The position numbers and the translations under genes were made by a program. From Tillus elongatus (lineage: Eukaryota; Arthropoda; Insecta; Coleoptera; Cleridae), in assembly GCA_964006375.1 (NCBI GenBank), contig OZ023263.1, forward strand, positions 133,280,454 through 133,344,453: a DNA stretch of 64,000 bases. Reading direction: 5' to 3'. The notes under the pieces are model-generated. The model did no database searches. It saw nothing but the letters and a program-made list of their open reading frames with translations, and was not told the DNA's origin. Below, in pieces: positions 1-11,807 of the stretch. Numbering within the stretch: position 1 is the first letter of the stretch; each line of letters starts with the position of its first letter.

Positions 1-980
<980 letters not shown>

Positions 981-1129
981 AGCGCCCAAAAACGTGGGAC
1001 TTTAATCTTCCTAAATAACATTGATATCTATATCAATTGTCGCCTAAACGTGGGAGCTTTCGAGGTCCACGAGTAAAATAAATTAAAAAAATAAATAAAT
1101 AAACAAAACATAACAAGGAAGTCGAGAAA

Positions 1130-1309
1130 ATGCCTAGGGGAAGAAAAATGACCACGTCAAAGGACAGACAGGACAGGGGAGACGAAAGAGAACATGAACA
1201 GCAGGAAAGTATGGAAATAGATCAGGAGAGAAGATATGATCAAGAAGTTGGTGAAAATGTGGAAGAACAAGCAGAAGGAATGGTACAAACAGGAGAGAAA
1301 CGTCAATAG
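1130..1309 (+). CDS. Possible amino-terminal segment of gag in another frame
   Basis: An ATG at 1130 opens 59 codons rich in charged residues (Lys/Arg, then Glu/Gln) that end at a TAG at 1307. The gag frame is open upstream of its own first ATG back to about 1240, so the two frames overlap by about 70 bp. Two readings fit: gag once began at 1130 and this copy has a one-base indel near 1240-1300, or this is a short upstream ORF and gag starts at 1384. The charged composition matches the following coiled coil, which slightly favours the first. I do not recognise a domain. Confidence 0.45.
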   Translation: MPRGRKMTTSKDRQDRGDEREHEQQESMEIDQERRYDQEVGENVEEQAEGMVQTGEKRQ

Positions 1310-1383
1310 AAGAACAGACACCCGATCTAGGTAAGGTAGACGAGACAAATACGACAAAAGAAAAACCTGACAATAACAATGAA

Positions 1384-3195
1384 ATGTTGATGAAATTAAT
1401 GCAGAGCATAAATAGTATGAATACAGATATGAATGAAAGCATAAATGGCCTAAAACAAGACATAAATGAAAGCAAGAAAGAAATGAAAGGGGACATGTAT
1501 AGCATGAAACTAGATATGAATGAAATGAGGCAAGATATAAATGAAAATATGAATGACAGGTTCGAAAGACAAGAGGAGAATATAAACAAGATAAAAGAAA
1601 GTATGACTGAGAAATTTGTTGAACAAGAGCAGAACATGAGGCAAGTGAATGTGAGATTGGATAATATAGAGGAGAAATTAACAGAGAAATTAGAGAAAAG
1701 TGTGCAAGAGGTGAGAAAGGAGCTGATACTGAAAGTAAATGACGAAGTAGAGGCCAAAGTGCAAGAAAAATGCCAGGGTGTCATGGAAAGAATGAATGTG
1801 GCTGAAGACGAGATAGGAGGTATTATACAAATAGGGAATGAGAGGTATCTGAGGATGATTGGAGTGAATACGGAAATAGAGAGGAAAGTAAAGAACTATC
1901 AGAATGAGATAGGTGAGAAACTGACAGAGACGAATGAAAAGGTCGAAAGAGTGGAGCAAGTGGCCAGAGTAAATGTGGATGATTTAAAAAGATTGAAAGA
2001 GGAAACGGAACGGAGATTAAATTTAGAAAGTATCAAAATAAGAGAGGGAGTAGAAGAGAATGTGAAACAAAAATTAGAGAGAATGGAGCGACAAATGAGA
2101 GCAGGTATGGGCAATGAAAGAATTATGTACCAGACCACGAATGATACTGGACTCAAATTCACCGGACATGTAGACAAACTACACCCAAAAGTATTTATTA
2201 CGAGCCTCCTGAACAAGCTCAGGAACATATATGATGCGCAGGACATGAAGGAAATTATAAGGCAGAGTTTAAAAGGGGATGCATTAATATGGTTCACCAG
2301 TAAGGAAGAAGGAATTGAGGATATGGAAGACTTCCAGGAGAAGTTTATAAGCCATTACTGGGGAGAAGCACAGCAGGCCATAGTCAGAGAAAAGCTGTAC
2401 TTTGGCAAACACGATCCCAACGACCCCAGAGAGTTGTCCAGCTATGCGTTACACATTTATGACATGGCACAGCACCTGACGCCAAGAATGAAGGAAGAGG
2501 AAATAATAGTATACATTGCCAGACACTTTAGAACCGAGATATCCGAAATAATAGGGATACAAAATATAAGAACCTTGGACCAACTCATAAACTACCTACA
2601 ACGGGTCCAGAGAACAATGAGGGACAAAAATAATGAAAGGAATACCGGAAGAGAAGAGTGGCGAAGAAGGAACCAAGAAGGATCAAGAAGGAATGGGCAG
2701 TACAACGGGAACGGAAATTATGGACGAAACAATAACAATTACGAAAGAAGGGATTACCGAAATTACGAAGGAAGGACTTACCAAAACGGACAGGGAAGAT
2801 ACAATGAACGGAACAACTACAACGAAAGAAGGGACTTTCAAAATGGCCAAAGAAAGTATAACGACAGATATGACAACAATAACTACGACAGAGAAAAAAA
2901 TCAAAATAACGAGAATTATAAGAGGCAAAGGCCACAAAATGACAACCGAAACGATTACAATCGACAGGATGAGAGAAGGGCTGATGAATTTAGAGCCAGA
3001 GTGAATGCGATGAGACAAATGAGAAATTCTGCGGAAGAGAATCAAGGACCAGGCGCTGAAACAGGGGCAATACGAAAACAAAGAGGTGACGACCAGCAAG
3101 AAGGAATTAGAATAATGAGTGATGCAGTGGAGGCGGCGAGAGCAAGACTGCCAAATAGGGGTATGGACAATGCCATTGTTCATACAAATTTTTAA
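1384..3195 (+). CDS. gag: Gag polyprotein of the gypsy-like element
   Basis: A 603-residue ORF. Residues 1 to about 240 are highly charged and Met/Asn/Glu-rich with heptad-like spacing, predicting a long coiled coil. Residues about 260-410 look like a Retrotrans_gag capsid domain, including the segments GDALIWF and FQEKFISHYW. Residues about 425-540 are a low-complexity Arg/Asn/Tyr/Gly tract with repeated NYERRD-like units. This presumably serves as the RNA-binding nucleocapsid part, because no CCHC zinc knuckle is present. The ORF ends in TAA at 3193-3195, immediately after a slippery heptamer, and pol follows in the -1 frame. The start is the first ATG in this frame; a segment at 1130-1309 may be a frameshifted extension. 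Gag would form the cytoplasmic particle that packages element RNA. The frame appears intact. Confidence 0.87.
   Translation: MLMKLMQSINSMNTDMNESINGLKQDINESKKEMKGDMYSMKLDMNEMRQDINENMNDRFERQEENINKIKESMTEKFVEQEQNMRQVNVRLDNIEEKLTEKLEKSVQEVRKELILKVNDEVEAKVQEKCQGVMERMNVAEDEIGGIIQIGNERYLRMIGVNTEIERKVKNYQNEIGEKLTETNEKVERVEQVARVNVDDLKRLKEETERRLNLESIKIREGVEENVKQKLERMERQMRAGMGNERIMYQTTNDTGLKFTGHVDKLHPKVFITSLLNKLRNIYDAQDMKEIIRQSLKGDALIWFTSKEEGIEDMEDFQEKFISHYWGEAQQAIVREKLYFGKHDPNDPRELSSYALHIYDMAQHLTPRMKEEEIIVYIARHFRTEISEIIGIQNIRTLDQLINYLQRVQRTMRDKNNERNTGREEWRRRNQEGSRRNGQYNGNGNYGRNNNNYERRDYRNYEGRTYQNGQGRYNERNNYNERRDFQNGQRKYNDRYDNNNYDREKNQNNENYKRQRPQNDNRNDYNRQDERRADEFRARVNAMRQMRNSAEENQGPGAETGAIRKQRGDDQQEGIRIMSDAVEAARARLPNRGMDNAIVHTNF
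3186..3192 (+). promoter_or_regulatory. Slippery heptamer A AAT TTT for -1 frameshifting
   Basis: The gag codons here read aca aat ttt taa, so the heptamer AAATTTT has the X XXY YYZ layout and abuts the gag stop. After a -1 slip the reading frame continues into pol without a stop. Pol has no ATG before 3234 and its frame is open upstream of 3198, so a Gag-Pol fusion by -1 frameshift fits. A downstream pseudoknot was not modelled. Confidence 0.72.
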
Positions 3196-3197
3196 AT

Positions 3198-6100
3198 GTG
3201 CACCGACCCGTAAGAGCAAATCACCCACACGCCATGGCAATTAACACATGTATTTACGAACACCCCAGGGAGGTCTTTAAAAACGACAAAGAGGCAGATA
3301 ATATAGAAGAAAATGTAGGTTTGATAATTTTGAAGGGCGAAGTAATTAACAAAAAGGTTAAAATATTATTTGACACAGGATGTGAAGCCTCTATTATCTC
3401 TGGAAGAATCATACAACATTTAAGCGTGGGGAGAGTAAAAATACCAAAAATCACACTCGTAAATGCTAGGGGAAAGAAAATTGGGGAAATTAGTGAGACG
3501 ATATCTGTGGAAGTAGGAATAAACAACGAAAAACTGGAGCTACAGCTGTTGATAATGGACGATATGGAATATGACATAATAATAGGCACTGATGAAATGG
3601 AGAGACATAAAATTATAATTGATTACCTGAATAGATACATAATAATTCGCAACGAGAGAATAAAAATGGAAAAATTTGAAGAATATGAAGAAAATGGGGA
3701 GGATGGTAGAGTAGTTAGGAATAGTTCAGTGATGGAAGATCACGGTTTTAAGAATAAAGAAAAAGCTATATGTGAAGTAAGATATAGCAGATATGATAAA
3801 GAAGCATATGAAGAAAATGGGGATAATATGCAGATAAACTGCGGAAAAAAATATATAAAGCAAATAAAGGAAGTGCTAGAAAAATACAGAGGGTTAATTA
3901 TAGATGAGACAAGAGTTGCGAAAAATTATATACATCAGTTTAAAGTAAGAGGGTTAGAAAATTTCAAGGCAAAGTCATATCCAATTCCATATAAATACAG
4001 AAGAGAAGTAGCCGAAGAAATATTAAAAATGAAGCAGAGGGGGATAATTGAAAACAGTAACACCCCATATATAAATCCAGTAGTTGTCGTAAAAAAATCT
4101 AGTGGCGAGCTAAGACTATGTCTGGACGCCAGGAACATAAATAGTTGTTCAGTTCCACAGTATGAAGCCCCAGCGAACATTGACTCAATCTTTGGAAGGT
4201 TAACATGTTCGGAAGTATTTACAAAGATTGATTTGAAGCATAGTTTTTGGCTAATTCCGTTACACGAAAATAGCCGAGACTATACAGGTTTTACGATAGA
4301 CGGAGTAGTCTATAGATTTGCAGTAGTGCCTTACGGGATTCAATCCGCATGTGCAGCACTAACAAGAGCACTACACACCATTTTGGACAAGTATGAACAA
4401 TTCGTGGTACACTATGTTGATGATATACTGATCAGCAGTAAAGAAAAAGACCGCAAAGAGCACGTTGAAACAGTTTTAAGAGACCTAGACGAAGCTGGTT
4501 TGAAGATAAATTTAGAGAAGTGCCAGTTTTATCAAAAAGAGGTAGTATTCTTGGGGTACGTAATTGACCAAGAGGGAATAAGAATAGACGAAAAACGTGT
4601 GGAGGCCATCAGAGAATTTAAACGCCCTACGAATTTAAAAACACTCAGAGGATTCATTGGCATGATAAACTATTTCAAGAGATTGGTCCCAAACTTGAGC
4701 GAGAAGTTGTACCCACTTATAAACATGCTCAAGAAAAATCAAAGATGGAAATGGGACAATGAGAAAGAGGTAGCATTTATCAAAATAAAAGAGGAATTTT
4801 GTAATGGACTGAAAGTTTACCATCCTAGGTATGAATCAGAATTCACATTGAGAACGGATGCGTCAATTAACAAATTGGCAGGAGTGTTAGTACAAATGCA
4901 AGAGGGAGTGGAAGTGCCAATATGTTTTGTGTCGAGAGTAACGAAAGAGCACGAAAAGAAGTATAGTGTGACTGAATTAGAATTGGTGAGTGTAGTATTT
5001 TGTGTGGAGAAGCTGCGATTTTATTTGTTGGGGAATAAATTTGTGATCGAAACAGACCACCAAGCTTTGATCAGCATCCTCAAGAATAAATTCGTAAACA
5101 ATCGGATACATAGATGGGTGTTAATTATGCAAGAATACACGTATGACATAAGGCATGTGAAGGGAAGTTTGAATGTAGTGGCAGATGCTTTGACGAGGGA
5201 TGATGGAAAGAATGTGAATGAATCTAGACGAATCAGATCAGGTATGAATGTTTTAACAGAAAATCAGGGTTTATTTTCAAAAGAGGTGATTGAAAGAGAC
5301 CAGAGAATGCTAAGTGAGAAAGAAAAACGTGGATCTGAAGAGAAGGAGAATGTGCTTGTCAAAACAGTGAATGGGTATGAAGTATATGTGATAACGAATG
5401 AATTGGCGAGAGAAATCAGCAAAAGTATACATGAAGAGAATGGGCATATAGGGGCACGAAAGGTATGGATGGTATTCCGAGAAAATTACATTACGAAACG
5501 AGACCTAACATTAATAAAGGGAACATTGAGAGTTTGTAAAACATGCCAAATATATAAACACAAAAATCGACACAATGTGGGAGTACCAAAAACTATAACA
5601 GCCAATGATTGTTTAGAAATTGTAGCCATAGATTTCATTAGTGAGTTGATACCCAGTAGACAACAAAACAAGCATATAATGGTCATGGTTGATGTATTTT
5701 CCAAATACATCAAATTATATCCCACAAAACACACAAACAAACACGTCGTAATGAAACTGCTAAGGTTATATATACAACAAGTAGGTACCCCAAAAACAAT
5801 TTTACTGGATAACGCCACCTACTTCCAAAATGAAGCTATACAACAATTATGTGAAAGTAAAGGCATCCAAATGCAATACACGAGCATAAGACACCCTAGT
5901 AGTAACCCAGCAGAGCGCTGTATACAGGAGGTAATCAAGTATTTGAGAATGTTGATAAATGGTGACCAGAGAGAATGGGAGAGTCAATTGGTGAATGTTG
6001 AAAGAATTCTGAATGAATGTCATAACTTGAACACGGAAGAGACACCTATGTATGTGATGACTGGAAGGAGGCCTGAGAGAAAATGGATAATAGAAGAGAA

Positions 6101-6410
6101 ATTGACGTATGAGAGAGTGGTTGAGAATGTAAGGAAGAGAATCAGGAGAAAGGCACAGAAATACTTGAGCCGACAGCGTAAGAAAATAAAAAAAGGGGTG
6201 AAGTTCAAAAAAGGAGATATTGTGATCGTGAGAGCACACAGAGTTGGAAATCGAGAGTTGGAGAAATGTGCCAAGCTTCAATCTATATTCGAAGGGCCTT
6301 ATAAAATAGAAAATGAGAAACCAGTTAACAGCTGTCTACTGACAGACCTCCAAACGGGACAGATCAGAGGAATTTTCAACATTACAGACGTGTACAAGTT
6401 TGAACAATAG
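3198..6410 (+). CDS. pol: Pol polyprotein: protease, RT, RNase H, integrase
   Basis: An intact frame of about 1070 residues, read here from 3198, which is a GTG. In the element it is probably reached by frameshift from gag rather than started here; the first ATG is at 3234. The aspartic protease has DTG at residues 59-61. Reverse transcriptase spans about 270-450 with the catalytic YVDD at 406-409. RNase H follows with acidic residues near 554 (TDAS), about 594 (ELE) and 620 (TDH). Integrase has an HHCC-type zinc region around 750-790 and the D-D-E triad at about 812, 871 and 906, with 34 residues between the last two. A GPYKI segment near the C terminus matches the GPY/F module; no chromodomain is seen. 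No internal stop occurs, so the enzymes may be active. The product converts element RNA to DNA and integrates it. Confidence 0.94.
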   Translation: MHRPVRANHPHAMAINTCIYEHPREVFKNDKEADNIEENVGLIILKGEVINKKVKILFDTGCEASIISGRIIQHLSVGRVKIPKITLVNARGKKIGEISETISVEVGINNEKLELQLLIMDDMEYDIIIGTDEMERHKIIIDYLNRYIIIRNERIKMEKFEEYEENGEDGRVVRNSSVMEDHGFKNKEKAICEVRYSRYDKEAYEENGDNMQINCGKKYIKQIKEVLEKYRGLIIDETRVAKNYIHQFKVRGLENFKAKSYPIPYKYRREVAEEILKMKQRGIIENSNTPYINPVVVVKKSSGELRLCLDARNINSCSVPQYEAPANIDSIFGRLTCSEVFTKIDLKHSFWLIPLHENSRDYTGFTIDGVVYRFAVVPYGIQSACAALTRALHTILDKYEQFVVHYVDDILISSKEKDRKEHVETVLRDLDEAGLKINLEKCQFYQKEVVFLGYVIDQEGIRIDEKRVEAIREFKRPTNLKTLRGFIGMINYFKRLVPNLSEKLYPLINMLKKNQRWKWDNEKEVAFIKIKEEFCNGLKVYHPRYESEFTLRTDASINKLAGVLVQMQEGVEVPICFVSRVTKEHEKKYSVTELELVSVVFCVEKLRFYLLGNKFVIETDHQALISILKNKFVNNRIHRWVLIMQEYTYDIRHVKGSLNVVADALTRDDGKNVNESRRIRSGMNVLTENQGLFSKEVIERDQRMLSEKEKRGSEEKENVLVKTVNGYEVYVITNELAREISKSIHEENGHIGARKVWMVFRENYITKRDLTLIKGTLRVCKTCQIYKHKNRHNVGVPKTITANDCLEIVAIDFISELIPSRQQNKHIMVMVDVFSKYIKLYPTKHTNKHVVMKLLRLYIQQVGTPKTILLDNATYFQNEAIQQLCESKGIQMQYTSIRHPSSNPAERCIQEVIKYLRMLINGDQREWESQLVNVERILNECHNLNTEETPMYVMTGRRPERKWIIEEKLTYERVVENVRKRIRRKAQKYLSRQRKKIKKGVKFKKGDIVIVRAHRVGNRELEKCAKLQSIFEGPYKIENEKPVNSCLLTDLQTGQIRGIFNITDVYKFEQ

Positions 6411-6419
6411 GAGGAAATC

Positions 6420-6565
6420 AAAAATAATGACCTGGGAAGTCTTTAAACTCACCAACATTTTTTGAAATAAAATAACAATTCAAAATTCGAAATTAATGAC
6501 CTGGGAAGTCTTTAAACTCACCAATATTTTTTGAAATAACAATCTAAATTCAAAATTGCAGACCT
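6420..6565 (+). repeat. Tandem repeat after pol, about 68-bp unit
   Basis: Two close copies containing GACCTGGGAAGTCTTTAAAC lie at about 6428 and 6495, and a weaker third starts near 6560. They lie directly downstream of the pol stop, in the element's 3' non-coding region. No role is evident. Confidence 0.8.
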
Positions 6566-9218
6566 GGATTAAGTCTATAAATTGAACCAAAACTAGTTCG
6601 ACCAAATAACACGCCAAAATTCAAAATTTAAAGCAAATGTCAAGCATGAAAGAAGAGTATAGGCAAATTCAAAACCGAGGTAGATAACGTTAGTAACCAG
6701 CTAAGTGTGGGGAAGAATCTCACAACAAACAAGCATAAGAATTGTGCGCCAAACAATAAATGCAATCGAATGCAAAAGAAGTAGTGAGGACAAGTTTAAA
6801 CCCAAGATAAGAGGACCAGAGCTGCCAACAAATGAGGAAAAAGAAAGAAAAATATATGAAGAAAACAGATATCAAGGCCAATTATGTAAAATTCGTTAAA
6901 ATTATGGAACATTTAGTAGGATAGACAACTAAATAAGGACTCTGAATCAAGGAGTAATGGGAAAAGTCAAAAATATATATGTACGAACAGTGAAATGAAT
7001 TTAATAGATGGAGAAGCTAACCAGTGAATATGTAAACCCATAGAGGGCATATTGAGATAATGAAAATATATATAGATGATTATGTGCACAGTAGTTGCAA
7101 GATATAGGGGAATGAGATGAAAAAGTCAAGTAAAAGGAACATATATTGACTGATAAACAGTAGTTTCAGATTAATAATAAGAAGAAAAAAAGTTGGGTAT
7201 CAGAAGAATAAAACGAATTGAAAAAGGAACGGACCTAATATCAAAAAGAAACATATAGAAACTTACAATGGTAGCAGCAATAAAAAAAAATAGTCCAAAT
7301 ATGGGGGTATATACAAACGTGTCGTTATAGAAATCGGTTCATTATCACGCGTACGAACACACGCAATGAGAAAAGGGGAACTCGGTAATAAAAAAATAAT
7401 GATGGTCAAGAGGTAAATTAAAGAAACCAGGATTAAATTTAATAGACCTGTGATGAAAGAGATAAATTAAACAATAAGGAATTTGAAAAGCAAGAGATAA
7501 TTTTTACTTTACTTGGGGGGATACTTAAAACTAAATTTAGCCTTGACATAGTCAATTAACAACATTTTTCATTTGATGTTGATGGCATTTCGTATAACAT
7601 GCAGCATGCAGACTTAATAACTAAGTCAAACGTTGCTTGGGCAAACGTGACATTAAAAAAGGAATATAAGTTGAAGAAATCCCAGACGAACAAAGAACTG
7701 ACATGACACATATTTTTTTTAAAAGCACTTAAACTAACGAAGCACTATTTTAAATAAAGGCCATAAACACTTCGAAGAACTGAACACTTGTGAAGCTGGA
7801 ACAAACATGCAGCAATAATGACAACAGGATCAGTATTCGACAGTAGCAGAAATTAGCAGGCACAGTAGTATTTTTCTTAAAATAATTGTGGGCACAGCAG
7901 TGGTCTTCAAAAACATAATTGACAAAATATTGGCACAGCGGTGTTCTTATAAAACAATTAAAGGCACGCTAGTGTTCCTCTAAATTGTAGGCACGCTAGT
8001 ATTTTTTTAAACATGCTTATAAGCACAATAATGTCTCTCATGCATAAGTGCATCTGACACGTAAATATAATAACTTCTTATGTTCGCAGTTAGATCACTT
8101 GAGTCTCAGATGATAGTTCTGATGTCACAGCATAACTCATTTCCGTAATCTGAAATGCAAAAAAAAAAAAATGTATTAAGGGAGAAAAAGATTATATCGC
8201 TATAAACTAAAAGCGTGAATAAAATTTTTTCCTAGCTTCAGAAGGCAAGCCTCTAAAGCAGTAAAAACTTATTATTGGGGATTTGATATGGTTACTAAAG
8301 GGGGCCACATATACATATATACACATACATAAACACATTTTACCACAAATTATACTAAACACAAACAACAACTTACCTTTGGTGTATGCAATGTTTTTGC
8401 ACTGTAAGGCAGGGAGAAACTAAATTTTACAGATATATATGTGTTAAAAGGAGGCAAGGCAGGTGTAAATGTATGATAAGTTTAATTAGATAGTTTAAGG
8501 TATTATTGTTTGATAGCTGTTATGTAATTTAAGATGTTATTGTTAGAATTAAGGATATTGTTAGCTTTAAGAATAGTAAGATGTCAAAATTTGAGTGTTA
8601 AATTGTAAGAAATGTCATGTCATAACCTATGTTTAAGTCAGCTGTTTTTTATTTAGGCCAGACGTCAAACTGACACTAAAATTATAGTTAGGTTAATTAT
8701 TCTCTCATTGACTAACAACAATTCAACTTAGGTATCCCTAGAGATAATGATAATAAGATGATTGTTGTATAAAAATTTGTTATAATCTTGATTTGCAAGC
8801 AGGCAGATAACAGTTTTTTGATTAGTTACGCTGGTTACGTATGAAAAATAATAAACAGAGGGGAAAAATTTGATAAAAGTATCAGATTGAAAATTTTTGA
8901 GATAAAAAAAGATTGAAATTGTCATTAAATTATTAGATGGGACAATTTGGGTTAAAATATAAGACGGGGAAATTTTGCTTAAAAGTTTAGATTGATTAAA
9001 TTTTTGGTATTAGAAAAATAAATAAAAAATCTTTGGAAAAAAGTTTGAAAACAGGTTGAGGAAAAACAGGCGTCACTGGTCACAGACAACGTGGAACTTC
9101 AGAGCAGGGCAACTTTGCAGGGGATGGAAAACTAAGTGAGTAATAAGACACCTTATTTATGTGATATATCTGCAACTTCAACACAGTGTGGCAAACATTC
9201 AAGCCATCATCTTTGTTT
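6566..9218 (+). other. Long 3' non-coding region of the gypsy-like element
   Basis: No credible gene is present; the longest frame (6705-6899, 64 codons) has no recognisable domain and nothing resembles env. Possible polypurine tracts next to an LTR start are the G-run near 7515 (acttggggggat) and the one near 8297 (ctaaagggggcc). Either would make the LTR much longer than the 0.9 kb that can be matched here (about 2.6 or 1.8 kb). The missing left LTR start prevents a decision. Confidence 0.6.
7857..8040 (+). repeat. Degenerate tandem repeat with GGCACA/GCACG starts
   Basis: Five to six imperfect units of about 28-42 bp each begin GGCACAG(T/C)AGT or GGCACGCTAGT and continue into T-rich then A-rich sequence. 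They lie in the non-coding 3' part of the gypsy-like element, possibly inside the LTR. Confidence 0.7.
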
Positions 9219-9959
9219 CACTTTCTACCATCAATAATATTGAGATATCTGTAGAGACATCTCTCAGCCGTAACGTCCATCATCACATCATCGCCGAAAC
9301 CGAAAATCATCTACTGACTACGTGTATAAACTATACATTGAATCGCTAGGCCAAGCAGATGCCAGTAGATGTCGCTCTCGTGTAGTGCATAGTTTGAAAA
9401 GATCTGTATTTATATATATGTATAGGTAATTTTAAAAATTTTAAGCAAGAAATACAGGCCTATAACTTTTAGGGGGAAAGTATCATAAGAAAGAGCTCTA
9501 AATTAAACAAAAAATAAATTGAAAATAGTAAGTAGCATTAGAATTTTGTCATTTGTTCTTTAATTGTAATAAATATTCAAGTTTGGTGAACATTTGAAAC
9601 CTTTGCCTTATTTTGTTTTCTTTTACACATATATGAGTATTTGGAAGGAAAGAACTGAAATTAGATAGGGCAGAATATTTCGAAATTACAAAAAATAAAA
9701 AAAGAAACCAAAGGGGACTTGAACTCACTTGCTTACTAAGCTCCCTGAGTTGAGAGGCAGTTCATATATGTGATTGGTTGTTTTCTGTGTGTTAAACAGG
9801 TAAAAAAAATAAAAAAAATACATTGAGTACATCCAGGTGTAAGTTACATACACAAATACATATATTTCATAATAACAACATTTACAACACATTTCACTAA
9901 ACTTTACAGGAAAATAAAAGTTAAAAGCTAAGATACCTAAAATATAACTAAAAAAAAAC

Positions 9960-10002
<43 letters not shown>

Positions 10003-10116
10003 ATTCTATATATTAAATTAAATTTAAAATCCATAGCTTATTACATTTTTTTGAAATTCTATAACAATTGGCACCAAACGTGAGGGCTTCGAAAGTCTGT
10101 AAATAACATTCTATAT

Positions 10117-10120
<4 letters not shown>
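9219..10120 (+). repeat. 3' LTR, minimum extent
   Basis: Matches 1-980 with very few differences, apart from a shorter AT tract (9963-10000) and an interrupted poly-A. The start is only a minimum, because the left copy begins outside the window. The end is at CAAT, followed by an (AT)n tract. Confidence 0.9.

Positions 10121-10190
<70 letters not shown>
10119..10190. repeat. (AT)n tract at the 3' LTR junction
   Basis: About 36 AT units immediately after the LTR end; probably the target sequence of the insertion. Confidence 0.96.
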
Positions 10191-10194
<4 letters not shown>

Positions 10195-10867
10195 GGTGAA
10201 CAATTTACCAAAATTCAGGTTTGTAAGTTGAAAGACAAAAAAGTTAGGGGTATTTAAAAAAATTGGGGTTTTCCTCAAAACGTAAAATGTCGCGATTTGA
10301 AACGTCAAAATTGGCATCATACAGGCAAAGAACCTGAAAGAAATACGGATTATGTAAAGATTGTTCTGCAAACCATTAAGTTCCAGCTTAAACCATCATT
10401 GCCCTTCATGTTAATAAAATATTTCCAGAAAATTCATTTCAAATAGACACTTTCTCTGATGCTCTGGAAGTAGTTTTAGTTAAATTTATGGTTTAACGGT
10501 CTATATTTTTTAGCTAATTTTCATAGAAAAACTTCGTTAGTGAGGAGACCGCAGCTTTCGAATTCTAAAAAGATTTCTTCAAATGAACGCAAACTAGGCC
10601 CCCTATAATCCATATCCGGGTTTACTTTCTGTTTACCTATATACAGTGTGACATATTTCTACGGTAAAGCTCAATATAATTGTTATTATGCACGATACGA
10701 AAAAAATTTGTATACGTTACCTATAGGGTGTTTTGAGCTGCATCTTATAAAATTATTTTGACAACCACAGGATGGCCCATAAGTCGTTGGTGATACCTAC
10801 ATTTTTTTGAACATTCCTTATTGCATTTTTGCATTTTTCATCGAAATATGATGCATGTTTGTAAAAA
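10195..10867 (-). repeat. Dispersed repeat family R, copy 1
   Basis: This segment is the approximate reverse complement of 30335-31030 over nearly its whole length. Shared landmarks include the GAGGAGACCGCA block near 10540, the ACGGTAAAGCTC block near 10660 and the CCATAAGTCGTTGG block near 10770. No coding capacity is seen. It directly abuts a MITE at 10868; a partial copy at 16151-16290 abuts the same MITE family. Confidence 0.75.
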
Positions 10868-11184
10868 AAATCGAGACGCAGTAAGTGCGCTTTAGTAGCG
10901 AATTTTCATTAAACTCTTTAAAATTCAATAACGCAATTTGCTATTAACCTACAGGTCGTCAGCTAGGAAACGGGTTTTCTCGGAAATGTTTTAAGTTTAT
11001 TTTCGGAAAACTTTTGTACATTTTCAAAGAAGTTATGTTGGTAAAATATGGTACATTTTTCCTACTATATATGTTATACCGGTGACCAAATTGTTTCCTG
11101 CTTGCATTTAAGAGACATATTTTCTATTAAAAACATTTAAAGAAAATTCACTTCCACAACGCACTTGCTGCGTCCAGACTTTTT
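10868..11184 (-). mobile_element. MITE with about 36-bp terminal inverted repeats, copy 1
   Basis: The ends are inverted copies of a sequence containing GACGCAGYAAGTGCG. The whole ~315-bp unit is related in reverse orientation to 15829-16150. The interior has no ORF of note. Mobilisation by a transposase supplied elsewhere is an inference. Confidence 0.72.
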
Positions 11185-11700
11185 ATATTTCAGACCCTAT
11201 CATTTGTCTGGAACCGATAAAAATCCCGTCTTTAAATAGACTGCAAAATATTGAAGTTCTACTTACTTCTATCTACCCTTTACTTGTATCGCTTCAAAAC
11301 GTTTCAAAAAAAGACGAATGCCTGGAACTAATAAAAATACACCTCTATATTACAGAATAAAAACTCGGTTCGCCTCAAAGCCCTTCGCTTACAATACTTG
11401 CCGAAAAAATAGTTATGTGATCTTTTTTTAACACTTTATTTCCAAAGCCTCTAGCCTTTCGAAAATTATCACATTAACAAATCTTAACAGATGGCCACCA
11501 TTCTGAAGTATTTGACTTCAGTGGAAAATAACTAGAGGTAACGAATTTGGCACTTCTACGGGTTATCTCACTCTACCTTTCACCTTCATAATTTGTCAGT
11601 TCAATGGCAGTTCAATGCCGGGCCTCGCGTGGGACAAGTGGCGCCAAACTAACTGTTAGGGACACAAAAAGACGCCGAACTTTCCGCTAGGCACATACAC

Positions 11701-11702
<2 letters not shown>
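11185..11702. other. No gene seen
   Basis: AT-rich sequence with no recognisable gene, repeat or RNA, lying between a MITE and a (TA)n tract. Confidence 0.6.

Positions 11703-11765
<63 letters not shown>
11703..11765. repeat. (TA)n microsatellite
   Basis: About 31 uninterrupted dinucleotide units. Confidence 0.97.
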
Positions 11766-11768
<3 letters not shown>

Positions 11769-11807
11769 TTGTAGCTTAAAATATAAATCAAAGCAAACAT
11801 ATAAACA

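Noticed and set aside
2585..2935. Minus-strand frames overlapping gag and pol
   Set aside because: They are antisense shadows of the coding frames.
6705..6899. 64-codon frame after pol as a possible env
   Set aside because: No signal peptide, membrane segment, cleavage site or Cys pattern.
9161..9349. 62-codon frame within the 3' LTR
   Set aside because: It lies in LTR sequence and has no domain or homologous motif.
10111..10371. Frames with long Ile-Tyr repeats (also at 22 kb, 36 kb, 38 kb, 54 kb, 63 kb)
   Set aside because: They are translations of (TA)n microsatellites, not proteins.
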